A stretch of 25,243 nucleotides of DNA from Bacteroidota bacterium (GCA_002748015.1 PDRH01000003.1:1-25243); one strand, 5' to 3'; positions 14,702 through 23,174 are shown, counted from the first letter of the stretch. Made by a program: numbers and translations. The notes: a model not told the origin generated them from the letters alone.

Positions 14702-16759
14702 ATGATAGTAAGAGAGCTGATAGACCCGAAGAGCGTGGTAGTGGTCGGTGCGTCGGACGACGTGTTCAAACCAGGCGGACGTACCCTGGAAAATCTCCTG
14801 AAGTATGGGTACAAGGGGGATATTTACGCGGTGAACCCAAAGGCCGATGTGGTGCAGGGTGTAAAGAGCCACCACACCGTGGAGGAGCTGCCGCAGGTGG
14901 AATGCGCCATCATTGCCATAGCGGCCAAGTTCTGCCCGAAGACCGTTGAGGTGCTTGCGAAGGAGAAGGGTACGCGCGGCTTCATCATCCTCTCGGCCGG
15001 CTTCCACGAGGAGAGCGAGGAGGGGGCCAAGCTCGAGAAGGAGGTTGTGGACATCATCGAGTCGGTGGGCGGCTCGCTCATTGGCCCGAACTGCATCGGG
15101 GTGATGAATACCAACTACACCGGGGTGTTCACCCGCCCAATCCCGACCTTCAACCCGCAGGGGGCAGACCTGATCACGGGTTCGGGGGCTACGGCCGTTT
15201 TCATCCTCGAGCTGGGGATTACCCAGGGCATCAGCTTCAACTCGGTCTTCTCTGTGGGCAACAGCGCGCAGCTGGGTGTAGAGGAGGTACTCGAGTGGAT
15301 GGACGAGACCTTCGACCCGGCCAAGGACTCGAAGGTGAAGCTCCTCTACGTGGAGAGCGTGAACAAGCCCGAGAAGTTGCTCAAGCATGCGCAGTCCCTC
15401 ATCGCAAAGGGTTGCCGTATAGCCGCCGTGAAGGCTGGTGGTTCGGAGGCCGGTAGCCGTGCAGCCAGCTCGCATACTGGTGCGCTTGCTAGCCCGGATG
15501 TGGCGGTGGACGCCCTCTTCCGCAAGGCTGGCATCGTGCGTTGCCGTGGTCGTCAGGAGCTGCTGAGCGTGGGGGCCATATTCATGAGTCCGAAGCTCGA
15601 GGGCAAGAAGGTGGCCATCATAACCCATGCCGGTGGCCCTGCCGTAATGCTTACGGACTCCCTGTCGAACGGTGGGCTGGACGTGCCCCCCATCAAGGGC
15701 GAGAAGGCAGATGCGCTGCTCGAGAAGCTCTTCCCCGGTTCGTCGGTGGCCAACCCGATCGACTTCCTGGCTACGGGAACGGCTGAGCACCTGGGCTATA
15801 TCATCGATGCCTGCGAGAAGGATTTTGACGTGGATGCCATGGCGGTTATCTTCGGTAGCCCTGGTCTATTCCCTGTGTACGAGGTGTACGATGTACTGGC
15901 CAAGAAGATAGAGGAGTGCAAGAAGCCCATCTTCCCCATCCTGCCGAGCATCGTGAACGTGGCGGACGAGATAAACGAGTTCGTGAAGAAGGGGCACTTC
16001 TACTTCCCCGAGGAGGTGGTGTTTGGCGATGCGCTCTGCCTAACGGCCCGCACGGATGCTCCCCAACCTGCCGAGCCGGCCATGCCGAAGATCGACGTTG
16101 CAGCCATCCGAAAGGTTGTCGACGGCGCAAGCAACGGCTACCTGGCCCCCGATGGCGTGCAGGCGCTGCTGGATGCTGCTGGCATCAAGCGTGCCGGTGA
16201 GGCCGTGGTGGATAGCGTGGATGATGCCAAGGCTAAGGCCAAGGAGCTGGGATTCCCCTTGGTGATGAAGGTGGTTGGCCCTGTGCACAAGAGCGATGTT
16301 GGAGGCGTAGTACTCGGCGTGAAGGATGAGGCTACGGTGGTGAAGGAGTTCGAGCGTATGATGCAGATCAAGGATACTACGGCCATCCTCATGCAACCCA
16401 TGCTTTCTGGGGCAGAGCTGTTCGTCGGTGCTAAGCGTGACGACAAGTTCGGCCACATGGTGCTCTGCGGGATGGGCGGTATCTTCATCGAGGTGCTGAA
16501 GGATACGCAGGCAGGCCTAGCCCCCATCGGTACGCCGGAGGCCATGCAGATGATTGGCAAGCTGCGTAGCGTGAAGATACTTGACGGTGTACGTGGCCAG
16601 GAGCCCATACCCCGTGAGGCTTTCGCTGAGGTCGTAGTACGTGTTTCTGCGCTGGTGAATGCCGCACCGGAAATCATGGAGATGGACCTCAACCCGCTGC
16701 TTGGTAACTCCATGGGGGTTACCGCGGTGGATGCGCGTATACGCATAGAGAAGGACTAA
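14702..16759 (+). CDS. Acetate/acyl-CoA ligase (ADP-forming), fused alpha and beta subunits
   Basis: This 685-residue enzyme converts acetyl-CoA (or other acyl-CoA), ADP and phosphate to the acid, CoA and ATP, giving substrate-level phosphorylation in fermentation. The N-terminal CoA-binding domain has VVVVGASDD and YAVNPKA. The succinyl-CoA-synthetase-like part has LIGPNCIGVMN, LITGSGATAVF and SSHTGALA, whose His (about residue 258) is the expected phosphohistidine. The C-terminal ATP-grasp domain (about 470-685) has FPLVMKVVGPVHKSDVGGVV and MDLNPLLG. HKSD (about residue 528) fits the second conserved His of the family. The fused order alpha-beta matches bacterial single-chain enzymes. AAAGGA lies just before the ATG. 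The preferred acyl substrate cannot be told. Confidence 0.93.
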   Translation: MIVRELIDPKSVVVVGASDDVFKPGGRTLENLLKYGYKGDIYAVNPKADVVQGVKSHHTVEELPQVECAIIAIAAKFCPKTVEVLAKEKGTRGFIILSAGFHEESEEGAKLEKEVVDIIESVGGSLIGPNCIGVMNTNYTGVFTRPIPTFNPQGADLITGSGATAVFILELGITQGISFNSVFSVGNSAQLGVEEVLEWMDETFDPAKDSKVKLLYVESVNKPEKLLKHAQSLIAKGCRIAAVKAGGSEAGSRAASSHTGALASPDVAVDALFRKAGIVRCRGRQELLSVGAIFMSPKLEGKKVAIITHAGGPAVMLTDSLSNGGLDVPPIKGEKADALLEKLFPGSSVANPIDFLATGTAEHLGYIIDACEKDFDVDAMAVIFGSPGLFPVYEVYDVLAKKIEECKKPIFPILPSIVNVADEINEFVKKGHFYFPEEVVFGDALCLTARTDAPQPAEPAMPKIDVAAIRKVVDGASNGYLAPDGVQALLDAAGIKRAGEAVVDSVDDAKAKAKELGFPLVMKVVGPVHKSDVGGVVLGVKDEATVVKEFERMMQIKDTTAILMQPMLSGAELFVGAKRDDKFGHMVLCGMGGIFIEVLKDTQAGLAPIGTPEAMQMIGKLRSVKILDGVRGQEPIPREAFAEVVVRVSALVNAAPEIMEMDLNPLLGNSMGVTAVDARIRIEKD

Positions 16760-16780
16760 AGGGATTGTTCTAGGAAGACT

Positions 16781-16811
16781 AAGCGGGCCTCTACAGAGGC
16801 CCGCTTTTTTT
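16781..16811 (+). terminator. Intrinsic terminator after the acyl-CoA ligase gene
   Basis: A perfect 9-bp stem GCGGGCCTC/GAGGCCCGC (16783-16791 with 16796-16804), with flanking AA/TT pairs and a 4-base loop, is followed by seven T (16805-16811). It ends the ribF-gltX-ligase transcript. Confidence 0.92.
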
Positions 16812-16835
16812 AGAGGCTAATATGGGAAAATGGAT

Positions 16836-16843
16836 TAGCTTTG
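16836..16843 (+). promoter_or_regulatory. Putative -7 box of the ATPase-nuclease operon
   Basis: It reads TAGCTTTG, matching TAnnTTTG, followed by C. It lies between the terminator of the preceding operon and the ATPase start, giving a leader of about 25 bases. No clear -33 element is visible. Confidence 0.55.
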
Positions 16844-16873
16844 CATAGCAGTTAGCAGAGAAAAAGTAGCAGC

Positions 16874-18139
16874 ATGAATGGAACGGTAGAGATAAAATCG
16901 GTAGGGCCGATTGAATACGTAAAGATAGGGATTAATCGGGTGAACCTCTTCATCGGCCCACAGTCCAGCGGGAAGAGTACCATCTCCAAGATCTTTAGCC
17001 AGTGCCTTTACGCTGAGAAGCACTATATCCTTACAGGGGAGGAGAAGGACATGTATCGAGGATTACTTGACTTTCATAACTTCGACGAAGGGTATTTCTC
17101 GAAGGATTCGTACATCCATTACTCAAGCAAGTGGCTTTCGATTACCCTTAGCTTTGAAGAGGGCGAGTCTCCTTGCTTCGTAAGCATATACGAAACGAAG
17201 GAAAGCGATGAGCGGTATAATAACTGCAAAGTGCAGTATCTCCCTGCCGAGAGGAATCTATTGGCAACAATCCCCAATTTGGAACGACTGGGCTACACCC
17301 GAGAGAACCTTCGTACGTTGGTGGATGATTGGTTTGAGCATAAAGATAGGTACAAATCCACCCGATTCTCAGTAAAGTTAGCAGACCTAGCTTTCGACTA
17401 TCGCTACGATGAAGTAGGTATATTTAAAGACAAAGAACGCGATACCATTAGAGTTAATGGGGTCTCGATCGACCTGCAGAATGCCTCGAGTGGTCAACAG
17501 TCCGTCCTTCCGCTTCTCTTGATTGCTGAGGGGGTATGCGATTCGGTGTTAGGCACGAAACGAATGCTTAGCGTACAAGAAAAACGACATATTGAGCGCA
17601 AGATTAGCAAGGCTAAGGAGATCCTTCTTTCGATGCTAGATAGCATTCATCAATGGGCTGAGGACGAACAAACCGAGGAGTATAACTACTATCACCTAGA
17701 AGAAATCTGGAAAGACATTGGCTATAGCCCAATTTACAATCACACGCACCTAATTATAGAAGAGCCAGAGCAAAACCTCTACCCCAGTACGCAACGTAGC
17801 CTTACCAGCAGGCTTATAGAGCTTTTGCACCGCGATAAGCGCCCCCACACCCTTACCCTTACCACCCATAGTCTCTATATACTCTACGCGCTGAATAACT
17901 GCATGCTGGCCGGACTAGCTAAAGAGAAGGGAAACGAGGCGGGCATACCAGCACTGCTTAGTTCCTCGGCAATACACCCCAGTGAGGTTAGCCTCTGGGC
18001 AGTGGGGGATGGGAAAGTTCAGTCCTTGCAGAATCCGGAAGATGGCCTAATTCAGCAGAACGGCCTGAACGAGCAGCTCCGTGAAACGATGGACTACGTT
18101 TACGAACTCCTGCCACTGGCGATAGAACCCAAGATGTAA
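16874..18139 (+). CDS. ABC-type AAA family ATPase (defence-like)
   Basis: This 421-residue ATPase belongs to the OLD/PtuA-like group of ABC-fold ATPases. Walker A is FIGPQSSGKST (residues 27-36), YLPAER is at about 122-127, the ABC-signature-like NASSGQQSVLPLLL is at 203-216, Walker B HLIIEEPEQNLYP is at 292-304 and the switch His TTHS is at 330-333. There is no C-terminal TOPRIM domain, unlike OLD or GajA. A short charged region (about 230-290) stands where the coiled-coil insertion normally is. Codon use and base composition are clearly AT-richer than the flanking housekeeping genes, which suggests transfer. The next gene, a nuclease candidate, starts 2 bases after the stop. Known two-gene defence systems pair such an ATPase with an effector nuclease (Septu, retron-type). 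The inference is that this ATPase senses or gates its partner. Confidence 0.85.
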   Translation: MNGTVEIKSVGPIEYVKIGINRVNLFIGPQSSGKSTISKIFSQCLYAEKHYILTGEEKDMYRGLLDFHNFDEGYFSKDSYIHYSSKWLSITLSFEEGESPCFVSIYETKESDERYNNCKVQYLPAERNLLATIPNLERLGYTRENLRTLVDDWFEHKDRYKSTRFSVKLADLAFDYRYDEVGIFKDKERDTIRVNGVSIDLQNASSGQQSVLPLLLIAEGVCDSVLGTKRMLSVQEKRHIERKISKAKEILLSMLDSIHQWAEDEQTEEYNYYHLEEIWKDIGYSPIYNHTHLIIEEPEQNLYPSTQRSLTSRLIELLHRDKRPHTLTLTTHSLYILYALNNCMLAGLAKEKGNEAGIPALLSSSAIHPSEVSLWAVGDGKVQSLQNPEDGLIQQNGLNEQLRETMDYVYELLPLAIEPKM

Positions 18140-18141
18140 AC

Positions 18142-18708
18142 ATGAAGAAAAGCAACGTGCGCACCTTCACAGATGGGTGCATCTACATCATAGATTGGAA
18201 GGGCGGTGGGCTTGAACCTACGCCGAGCGCTGAAAAGCACAAGATGGGTTGCGTTGCCTATACAGCTATAGAAGAAGAGGATATTTGTTATGAGTGGGAC
18301 TTTGTAAGGGTATACAATCCCAGCAATATCCATCTGGAATTCTTCCAACCTGAAACAAAGAAACAGGGCGTAAAGAAGTGCGATGGAGTTGTACAAACAA
18401 CTACTGGTACCACCCTCCTCCTGGAGCTGAAGCATTGCAGGCTAGCAACGAGTAATGCAAAAGCACTTAGGAAACTCGGCGACAACAAGCCAAAGGCAGA
18501 GCAACAAATCATCTCGACTAAAAAGGCACTCCAACTCAGCGGGAGAGTATATGGACTTATAGCCCTACCCAGCATTCTAAGCTACTATCCATTGGGATTG
18601 AAACCACAAGAGGTACGGGCCTTTTACCAGGAGTATGGTATCATGCTAGATATCGGCGTGAGTGCCCGCTTCATGGGTAACGATAGGGTCTCTTTCACGG
18701 AAGGTTGA
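18142..18708 (+). CDS. PD-(D/E)XK-like nuclease candidate, partner of the ATPase
   Basis: This 188-residue protein has no recognised family name. Its centre reads KKCDGVVQTTTGTTLLLELKH: D81, then E95-x-K97 on a hydrophobic strand, the layout of a PD-(D/E)XK nuclease core (D-x13-E-x-K). It is followed by a helix with KAEQQIISTKKALQL (about 117-131), resembling the Gln-containing helix after the active site, and by a strand VYGLIAL. No HNH or TOPRIM motif is seen. The gene is AT-richer than the chromosome around it, lies 2 bases after the ATPase stop and is surely co-transcribed. I infer a nuclease effector controlled by the ATPase. A non-catalytic partner is possible if the D/E/K trio is chance. 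Confidence 0.7.
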   Translation: MKKSNVRTFTDGCIYIIDWKGGGLEPTPSAEKHKMGCVAYTAIEEEDICYEWDFVRVYNPSNIHLEFFQPETKKQGVKKCDGVVQTTTGTTLLLELKHCRLATSNAKALRKLGDNKPKAEQQIISTKKALQLSGRVYGLIALPSILSYYPLGLKPQEVRAFYQEYGIMLDIGVSARFMGNDRVSFTEG

Positions 18709-18925
18709 GTGGGTAGCAAAACTTAAACTCCGTACCTTGCACCCACCATAGCGCCGGGAGCCTACGGACAAACCGGAGTTTGTACAGCGGGTAGACGCAG
18801 CCGGAGCTTGTGAACAATCAGCTAGAGCAGACTGCCCTAGTGTTAGGGGGTACATAGCATTTCCCGCCAGTAGCTTCAAGCTTACTCTATAGGAGCTGCA
18901 CACAGCAAATCCGCTCTGCATGCGC
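18709..18925. other. Non-coding stretch after the nuclease gene, possibly structured
   Basis: No convincing gene is seen. It has an 8-bp inverted pair (AAACTCCG at 18725-18732 with CGGAGTTT at 18774-18781) and two related words, CCGGAGTTTGTACA near 18773 and CCGGAGCTTGTGAACA near 18811. A 93-codon leftward frame overlaps it but also overlaps the nuclease gene and looks non-coding. Confidence 0.4.
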
Positions 18926-18963
18926 AAAAAACGGGGTGCACTACCCTCGGTAGTGCACCCCGT
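18926..18963 (-). terminator. Terminator of the ferredoxin gene
   Basis: A perfect 15-bp stem (18931-18945 with 18949-18963) with a 3-base loop. On the minus strand it is followed by a run of six T (last stem base plus 18926-18930). It lies 21 bases after the ferredoxin stop and also separates the ATPase-nuclease cassette from it. Confidence 0.9.
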
Positions 18964-18984
18964 TCTATGGGTCGACGGCTGGGC

Positions 18985-19155
18985 TTACTTGCCCTCGCTG
19001 ATGCAGCTCGTCGGGCAAACTGCTGCGCAAGAACCGCAGTCGGTGCAGAGGCTAGCGTCAATCTTATAGATATCGCCAGCGCTGATTGCTTCTACCGGGC
19101 ACTCGGGTTGGCAGCTACCACATGCTACACACTCGTCGCTAATTACGTATGCCAT
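18985..19155 (-). CDS. 2[4Fe-4S] ferredoxin
   Basis: This 56-residue electron carrier of clostridial type has two full cluster motifs, CVACGSCQPECP (residues 9-20) and CTDCGSCAAVCP (37-48), each CxxCxxCxxxCP. Such ferredoxins carry electrons for pyruvate and 2-oxoacid oxidoreductases and related anaerobic enzymes. The start ATG at 19155 is preceded by AGGAGG (about 19161-19168), one of the best ribosome binding sites in the window. A full promoter (TTTG, 19 bases, TATCTTTG) lies upstream and a strong terminator follows, so it is a well-expressed single-gene unit. This fits an anaerobic fermenter and goes with the ADP-forming acyl-CoA ligase. Highly certain in identity; the redox partner is not known. 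Confidence 0.95.
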   Translation of the reverse strand: MAYVISDECVACGSCQPECPVEAISAGDIYKIDASLCTDCGSCAAVCPTSCISEGK

Positions 19156-19206
19156 TTTTCGTTCCTCCTTTTAGGGTTAACACTACTAACTATCTCTTAG
19201 GCACTG

Positions 19207-19237
19207 CAAAGATAGGGGGGCAGTACGAGCGGGCAAA
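19207..19237 (-). promoter_or_regulatory. Ferredoxin promoter (TTTG-N19-TATCTTTG)
   Basis: On the minus strand the -33 element TTTG (19237-19234) and the -7 element TATCTTTG (19214-19207) are 19 bases apart, an exact match to the Bacteroidetes primary-sigma consensus. The leader would be about 45-50 bases. Confidence 0.85.
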
Positions 19238-19315
19238 ACTTTTTCAGGAGGCCTCGCCTATTTGAAAATATAATCGCTTAAGAGGCGGGGTGAAAAACTT
19301 GTACTAGAGCGTTTT

Positions 19316-19335
19316 ACAGGCTATTTTTAGCCTGT
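19316..19335. terminator. Hairpin after uvrA (possible terminator)
   Basis: ACAGGCTA (19316-19323) pairs exactly with TAGCCTGT (19328-19335) across a 4-base loop, about 60 bases downstream of the uvrA stop. On the minus strand no U-tract follows, so termination is only possible, not shown. Confidence 0.4.
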
Positions 19336-19393
19336 TTGTCTACGTGTAGGAATTTGTTTGGAAGGGGTTTATAGGGGCTGGTCGCTCCGCGAT

Positions 19394-22297
19394 CTAGAGC
19401 AGGTCAGTGAGGTACTTCGCAGTATGACCCACACCCGCCCTGGCCAGCTCCTCCGGCGTGCCAGCGAAGAGGATCTGACCGCCCTTGGCCCCCGACTCCG
19501 GGCCGATGTCTATGAGGTGGTCGGCGTGCTTGATCACGTCCAGGTTATGCTCTATGACGATGACGGTATTTCCCCTGTCCACCAGCGAGTCGATCACCTC
19601 CAGGAGTAGGCGTATGTCCTCGAAGTGTAGGCCGGTTGTCGGCTCGTCTAGGATGTAGAGCGTCTTGCCCGAGGGTCGTTTCGCCAGCTCGGCCGCCAGG
19701 CGTACCCGCTGGGACTCCCCGCCGGAGAGCGTAGTGGAAGACTGGCCGAGCTTGATGTAGCCCAGCCCGACCGAGCATAGCGCCTCGAGCTTGCGGGATA
19801 TGGAGGGAATCGCCTCGAAGAACTCCGCCGCCTGGGTGATCGTCATGTCCAGCACCTGCGAGATGGTGCGCCCCTTGTAGCGTACCGCTAGGGTCTCCCG
19901 ATTGTAGCGTAGGCCGTGGCATTCAGAGCAGAGGACGTACACGTCGGGCAGGAAGTTCATCTCTATGGTCTCGTAGCCCCCACCCTTGCAGTTCTCGCAG
20001 CGCCCCCCCTTGATGTTGAAGGAGAAGCGCCCGGGTTTAAAGCCACGGATCTGCGCGTCTGGTGTCATGGAGAAGAGCTTGCGTATATCGGTGAATACGC
20101 CGGTATAGGTGGCGGGGTTGGAGCGTGGTGTGCGCCCGAGGGGGGATTGGTCCACCTGTATAACCTTGTCGATATGCTCGAGGCCCTCTATCCTATCGTA
20201 GGCCAGCGGGGGCTTATTCGATCGGTAGAAGGTCTGGCTGAGGATGGGCTGGAGGGTGTCGTTGACCAGGGTGGACTTACCGCTCCCCGATACGCCCGTT
20301 ACGCAGATGAACTTCCCCAGGGGGAAGGCCGCATCCACCCGCTTGAGGTTGTTGCCCGAGGCACCGAATATCCGGAATACATTCCCATTCCCCTCCCGTC
20401 GCTCGGTGGGGACTTCTATGCACCTTTCGCCCTTGAGGTACTGGGCAGTTACGGAATTCGAGCTCAGTACCGCAGCGGGTTTGCCGGCTGCAACGACTTG
20501 CCCGCCATTCCGCCCCGCCTCCGGCCCCATATCTATGAGGTAGTCGGCCGAGCGCATCATGTCCTCATCATGCTCCACCACGATGATGGTGTTACCCATG
20601 TTGCGTAGGGTGTGGAGCGATTCGATGAGCCTGTCGTTGTCCCGGGGATGCAGGCCGATGGAGGGCTCATCGAGTATGTAGAGCACGTTGACCAGCCGGG
20701 TGCCAATCTGCGTGGCGAGCCGTATACGCTGGCTCTCCCCGCCCGATAGGGTGTTGGCCGGCCTCCCGAGCGAGAGGTAGCCCAGACCTACGTCTATAAG
20801 GAAGCCGAGTCGCGAGCGGATCTCCTTCAGTATCTCGTGGGCTACAACCCTGTTGGTGGCATCGAGCTTCTCCTCTATCCCCTCCGTCCAGCTTTGGAAC
20901 TCGTCGAGCGCTAGGCTGCAGAGTTGGTGTATATCCAGGCCATCCACCCTGAAGCAGAGGGACTCCTCCTTGAGCCTTGCCCCCTGGCATACGGGGCAGG
21001 GCACGTCGGTCATCATGGCCTGTATATCGTCCGGTATCTCGTTCTTACGAGCATCCTCCCAGTAGTTATCCAGCAGGGGGATGAGCCCTGGGAAGCGTCG
21101 TCTTCCTCTGTGCACCTCGCTGATCGACACCTTACTGCCCAGCCGCTTTGGGTCGGTCCCCCAGAGGAATTCTGCCAGCTTCTCCTCCCCGAGGTTCTCC
21201 GGCGTAGCAGTCGCTTCGTAGCCGTTGCTCGTGAGCCATTTCTCAATGATTTCGTGCAGCTGCTGGAGCTTGGGCTTGTACTCTATGGCCTTCTGCAGTC
21301 CACCTTTCAGTAGCGGTGCCTGGGGCTTATGGATGAGCGTCGTGGGAGAGAAACCAAAGCGGTAGCCCAGGCCCCGGCAGGCAGGGCAGGCCCCGTAGGG
21401 GGAGTTGAAGGAGAAGGTGTGTGGCTCTGGCTTGGGGAGGGCAAAGCCGCTGTCAGGGCACATGAGCGTACGGCTATAGTAGCGCCCCTGCTCGGACTTC
21501 TCCGGATCCAGCGGGACGATGAAGACCTGATCGTCCCCGTAGTTGAGCGCCTCCACCAGCGCTTGGTGTAGCCGTTCCGGGCTATTCGCCTGCACCCGGA
21601 GCCGGTCCACCACGAGGTCTATATCGTGCGCAGCGTACCGCGAGAGGCCCATGTCGTCAGTGATGGGGCGTATCTCTCCGTCCACCCTCACGTTGAGGTA
21701 GCCCCGTGAGGCTAGCTGCGTGAACAGCTTCTCGTACTGCCCCTTCCGTCCTCGTACAAGGGGCACGCAGATGGCTATTTTCTCCTCTGCGAAATGCCGC
21801 ACTACCTGCTCTACGATCTGCTCGCTGGTGTGCGCTTCCAGTATGCGGCCCGTGGCGGGGGAGTAGGCCGTGGCAACGCGGGAGTAGAGCAGGCGGAGAA
21901 AATCGTATATCTCGGTGATCGTCCCCACTGTCGACCGGCGGTTCTTCCCCGTCGTGCGTTGCTCTATCGCGATTACCGGCGACAGGCCGCCCACGTAGTC
22001 TACATCCGGCCTCTCCATCGCCCCCACGAACTGCCGTGCATAGGCGCTCAGGGTTTCCATGTAGCGGCGTTGCCCCTCGGCGTAGATCACATCGAAGGCC
22101 AGGGAGGACTTCCCGCTGCCGCTAAGCCCAGTGATAACGGTCAGGCCGTCCCGGGGGATGGTAACCGATACGTTCTTCAGGTTATGTACCCTCGCCCCCT
22201 CTACAACGAGGAATTCCTCCTCGTTGACGGTTTGCGTGCTGATGCTTGCTGCTATATCTTCGTGCGCCATGGGGCTATTGGGTTCTGTCTGTATCAT
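19394..22297 (-). CDS. uvrA: UvrABC excinuclease subunit A
   Basis: UvrA is the damage-sensing ATPase of nucleotide excision repair; it loads UvrB at lesions. The protein is 967 residues, the normal length. The first ATPase has Walker A GLSGSGKSSLAF (about 57-69) and signature LSGGESQRIRLATQIG. The second has GVSGSGKSTLV and LSGGESQRVRLAAELA. Zinc module 2 (CENCKGGGYE... LCSECHGLRY) is complete. Zinc module 1 reads CPDSG ... GACPACRGLG, so the second Cys of the first pair is Ser. I recall similar changes in other Bacteroidetes UvrA. The ATG at 22297 overlaps the stop of the transglycosylase gene by 23 bases; an ATG at 22270 (MAHEDIAAS) is a possible alternative. Neither has a good ribosome binding site. 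Confidence 0.96.
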   Translation of the reverse strand: MIQTEPNSPMAHEDIAASISTQTVNEEEFLVVEGARVHNLKNVSVTIPRDGLTVITGLSGSGKSSLAFDVIYAEGQRRYMETLSAYARQFVGAMERPDVDYVGGLSPVIAIEQRTTGKNRRSTVGTITEIYDFLRLLYSRVATAYSPATGRILEAHTSEQIVEQVVRHFAEEKIAICVPLVRGRKGQYEKLFTQLASRGYLNVRVDGEIRPITDDMGLSRYAAHDIDLVVDRLRVQANSPERLHQALVEALNYGDDQVFIVPLDPEKSEQGRYYSRTLMCPDSGFALPKPEPHTFSFNSPYGACPACRGLGYRFGFSPTTLIHKPQAPLLKGGLQKAIEYKPKLQQLHEIIEKWLTSNGYEATATPENLGEEKLAEFLWGTDPKRLGSKVSISEVHRGRRRFPGLIPLLDNYWEDARKNEIPDDIQAMMTDVPCPVCQGARLKEESLCFRVDGLDIHQLCSLALDEFQSWTEGIEEKLDATNRVVAHEILKEIRSRLGFLIDVGLGYLSLGRPANTLSGGESQRIRLATQIGTRLVNVLYILDEPSIGLHPRDNDRLIESLHTLRNMGNTIIVVEHDEDMMRSADYLIDMGPEAGRNGGQVVAAGKPAAVLSSNSVTAQYLKGERCIEVPTERREGNGNVFRIFGASGNNLKRVDAAFPLGKFICVTGVSGSGKSTLVNDTLQPILSQTFYRSNKPPLAYDRIEGLEHIDKVIQVDQSPLGRTPRSNPATYTGVFTDIRKLFSMTPDAQIRGFKPGRFSFNIKGGRCENCKGGGYETIEMNFLPDVYVLCSECHGLRYNRETLAVRYKGRTISQVLDMTITQAAEFFEAIPSISRKLEALCSVGLGYIKLGQSSTTLSGGESQRVRLAAELAKRPSGKTLYILDEPTTGLHFEDIRLLLEVIDSLVDRGNTVIVIEHNLDVIKHADHLIDIGPESGAKGGQILFAGTPEELARAGVGHTAKYLTDLL

Positions 22298-23174
22298 CCA
22301 TGAGCTTGATGGTGTACATCGCTCCCGAGTCTACCGGTAGCATATTTGTACGTAGCCATGGGTTGAGCCACTTGAGTAGCTTGTAGTTCGCCCCCCGCTT
22401 TTGGGCGAAGGCCGCCAGGTTATCAATCGTGGAGTCCACCTCCAGCCGCTGGAAGCTGCGGGGGCTATAGCGCTTCTCCTGGGCGATGCTAAAGCCGTAC
22501 TTCTCGGGGTACTCCAGGATGAGCTTAAAGGCGAGAATCCTGAAGACGTATCGCCCCGTCTCTGGGCCTAGGAGCAGGTTGTAGTAGTCAGTCTCCAGCT
22601 GCTTGTCCGACTGGCGGGCGACGCCACCTCTACCCATATTGTAGCTTGCGGCCGCCACGGTCCATGAGCCGAAGCGCTCGTGCGACTCCCTGAGGAATTG
22701 GCAAGCGGCGCGCGTGGCTTTCTCTATGTGGTATCGTTCGTCTACATTCTCGTTCACCTCCAGACCGTACTCTCTAGCTGTAGGTGCAAGGAATTGCCAT
22801 AGCCCGACGGCTCTGGAGGGCGAAACCGCCAGCTCGTCGAGCGTGCTCTCCGCCACGGCCAGGTACTTGAAGTCGGTGGGTACGCCCTCTTCCTTCAGGA
22901 TGGGTTCTATGATGGAGAAGTAGCGCGGGGCCTTCTTCAGCAGTAGGGTGATGCGAGAATGCCAGTTGGCCGCTAGGCACAGCTCGTAGTCCAGGCTCTC
23001 TCGCACGTCTATCCTATCGAGGGGGACTTTCTCCCCCGCAAAGGACAGGGCTTCCGGTATGAGGGGGGCATTGACGGTGTGGGTCGCAGGGGGATCAGTC
23101 TTCACGAACTTCGGCGAGGTGGGCGCACACGCCGCTAGCAGCAAGGCAAGGAGTACATAGAGAATTTGTTTCAC
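22275..23174 (-). CDS. Lipoprotein lytic transglycosylase (SLT/MltD type)
   Basis: This enzyme cleaves peptidoglycan glycan strands to 1,6-anhydro products in the periplasm. I chose the GTG at 23174 (299 residues): it gives a short lipoprotein signal ending LLAACAPT. A TTG at 23210 is the other in-frame choice, but it coincides with a likely -33 element. The catalytic domain shows YLAVAESTLDELAVSPSRAVGLWQF, with the catalytic Glu in AES (residue 109 from this start) and the GLWQF motif, then ASYNMGRGG and TGRYVFRIL. The C-terminus (SFQRLEVDSTIDNLAAFAQKRGANYKLLKWLNPWL) resembles the LysM-like or substrate-binding tail of MltD relatives. The gene overlaps uvrA by 23 bases, so the two are co-transcribed. 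Identity is firm, start uncertain. Confidence 0.9.
   Translation of the reverse strand: MKQILYVLLALLLAACAPTSPKFVKTDPPATHTVNAPLIPEALSFAGEKVPLDRIDVRESLDYELCLAANWHSRITLLLKKAPRYFSIIEPILKEEGVPTDFKYLAVAESTLDELAVSPSRAVGLWQFLAPTAREYGLEVNENVDERYHIEKATRAACQFLRESHERFGSWTVAAASYNMGRGGVARQSDKQLETDYYNLLLGPETGRYVFRILAFKLILEYPEKYGFSIAQEKRYSPRSFQRLEVDSTIDNLAAFAQKRGANYKLLKWLNPWLRTNMLPVDSGAMYTIKLMDDTDRTQ

Noticed and set aside
14675..15790. 371-codon leftward frame opposite the acyl-CoA ligase
   Set aside because: It is the antisense shadow of a gene with all family motifs.
18646..18927. 93-codon leftward frame after the nuclease gene
   Set aside because: It overlaps the 3' end of the nuclease gene on the opposite strand and ends in its antisense; the composition is not protein-like and there is no start signal.
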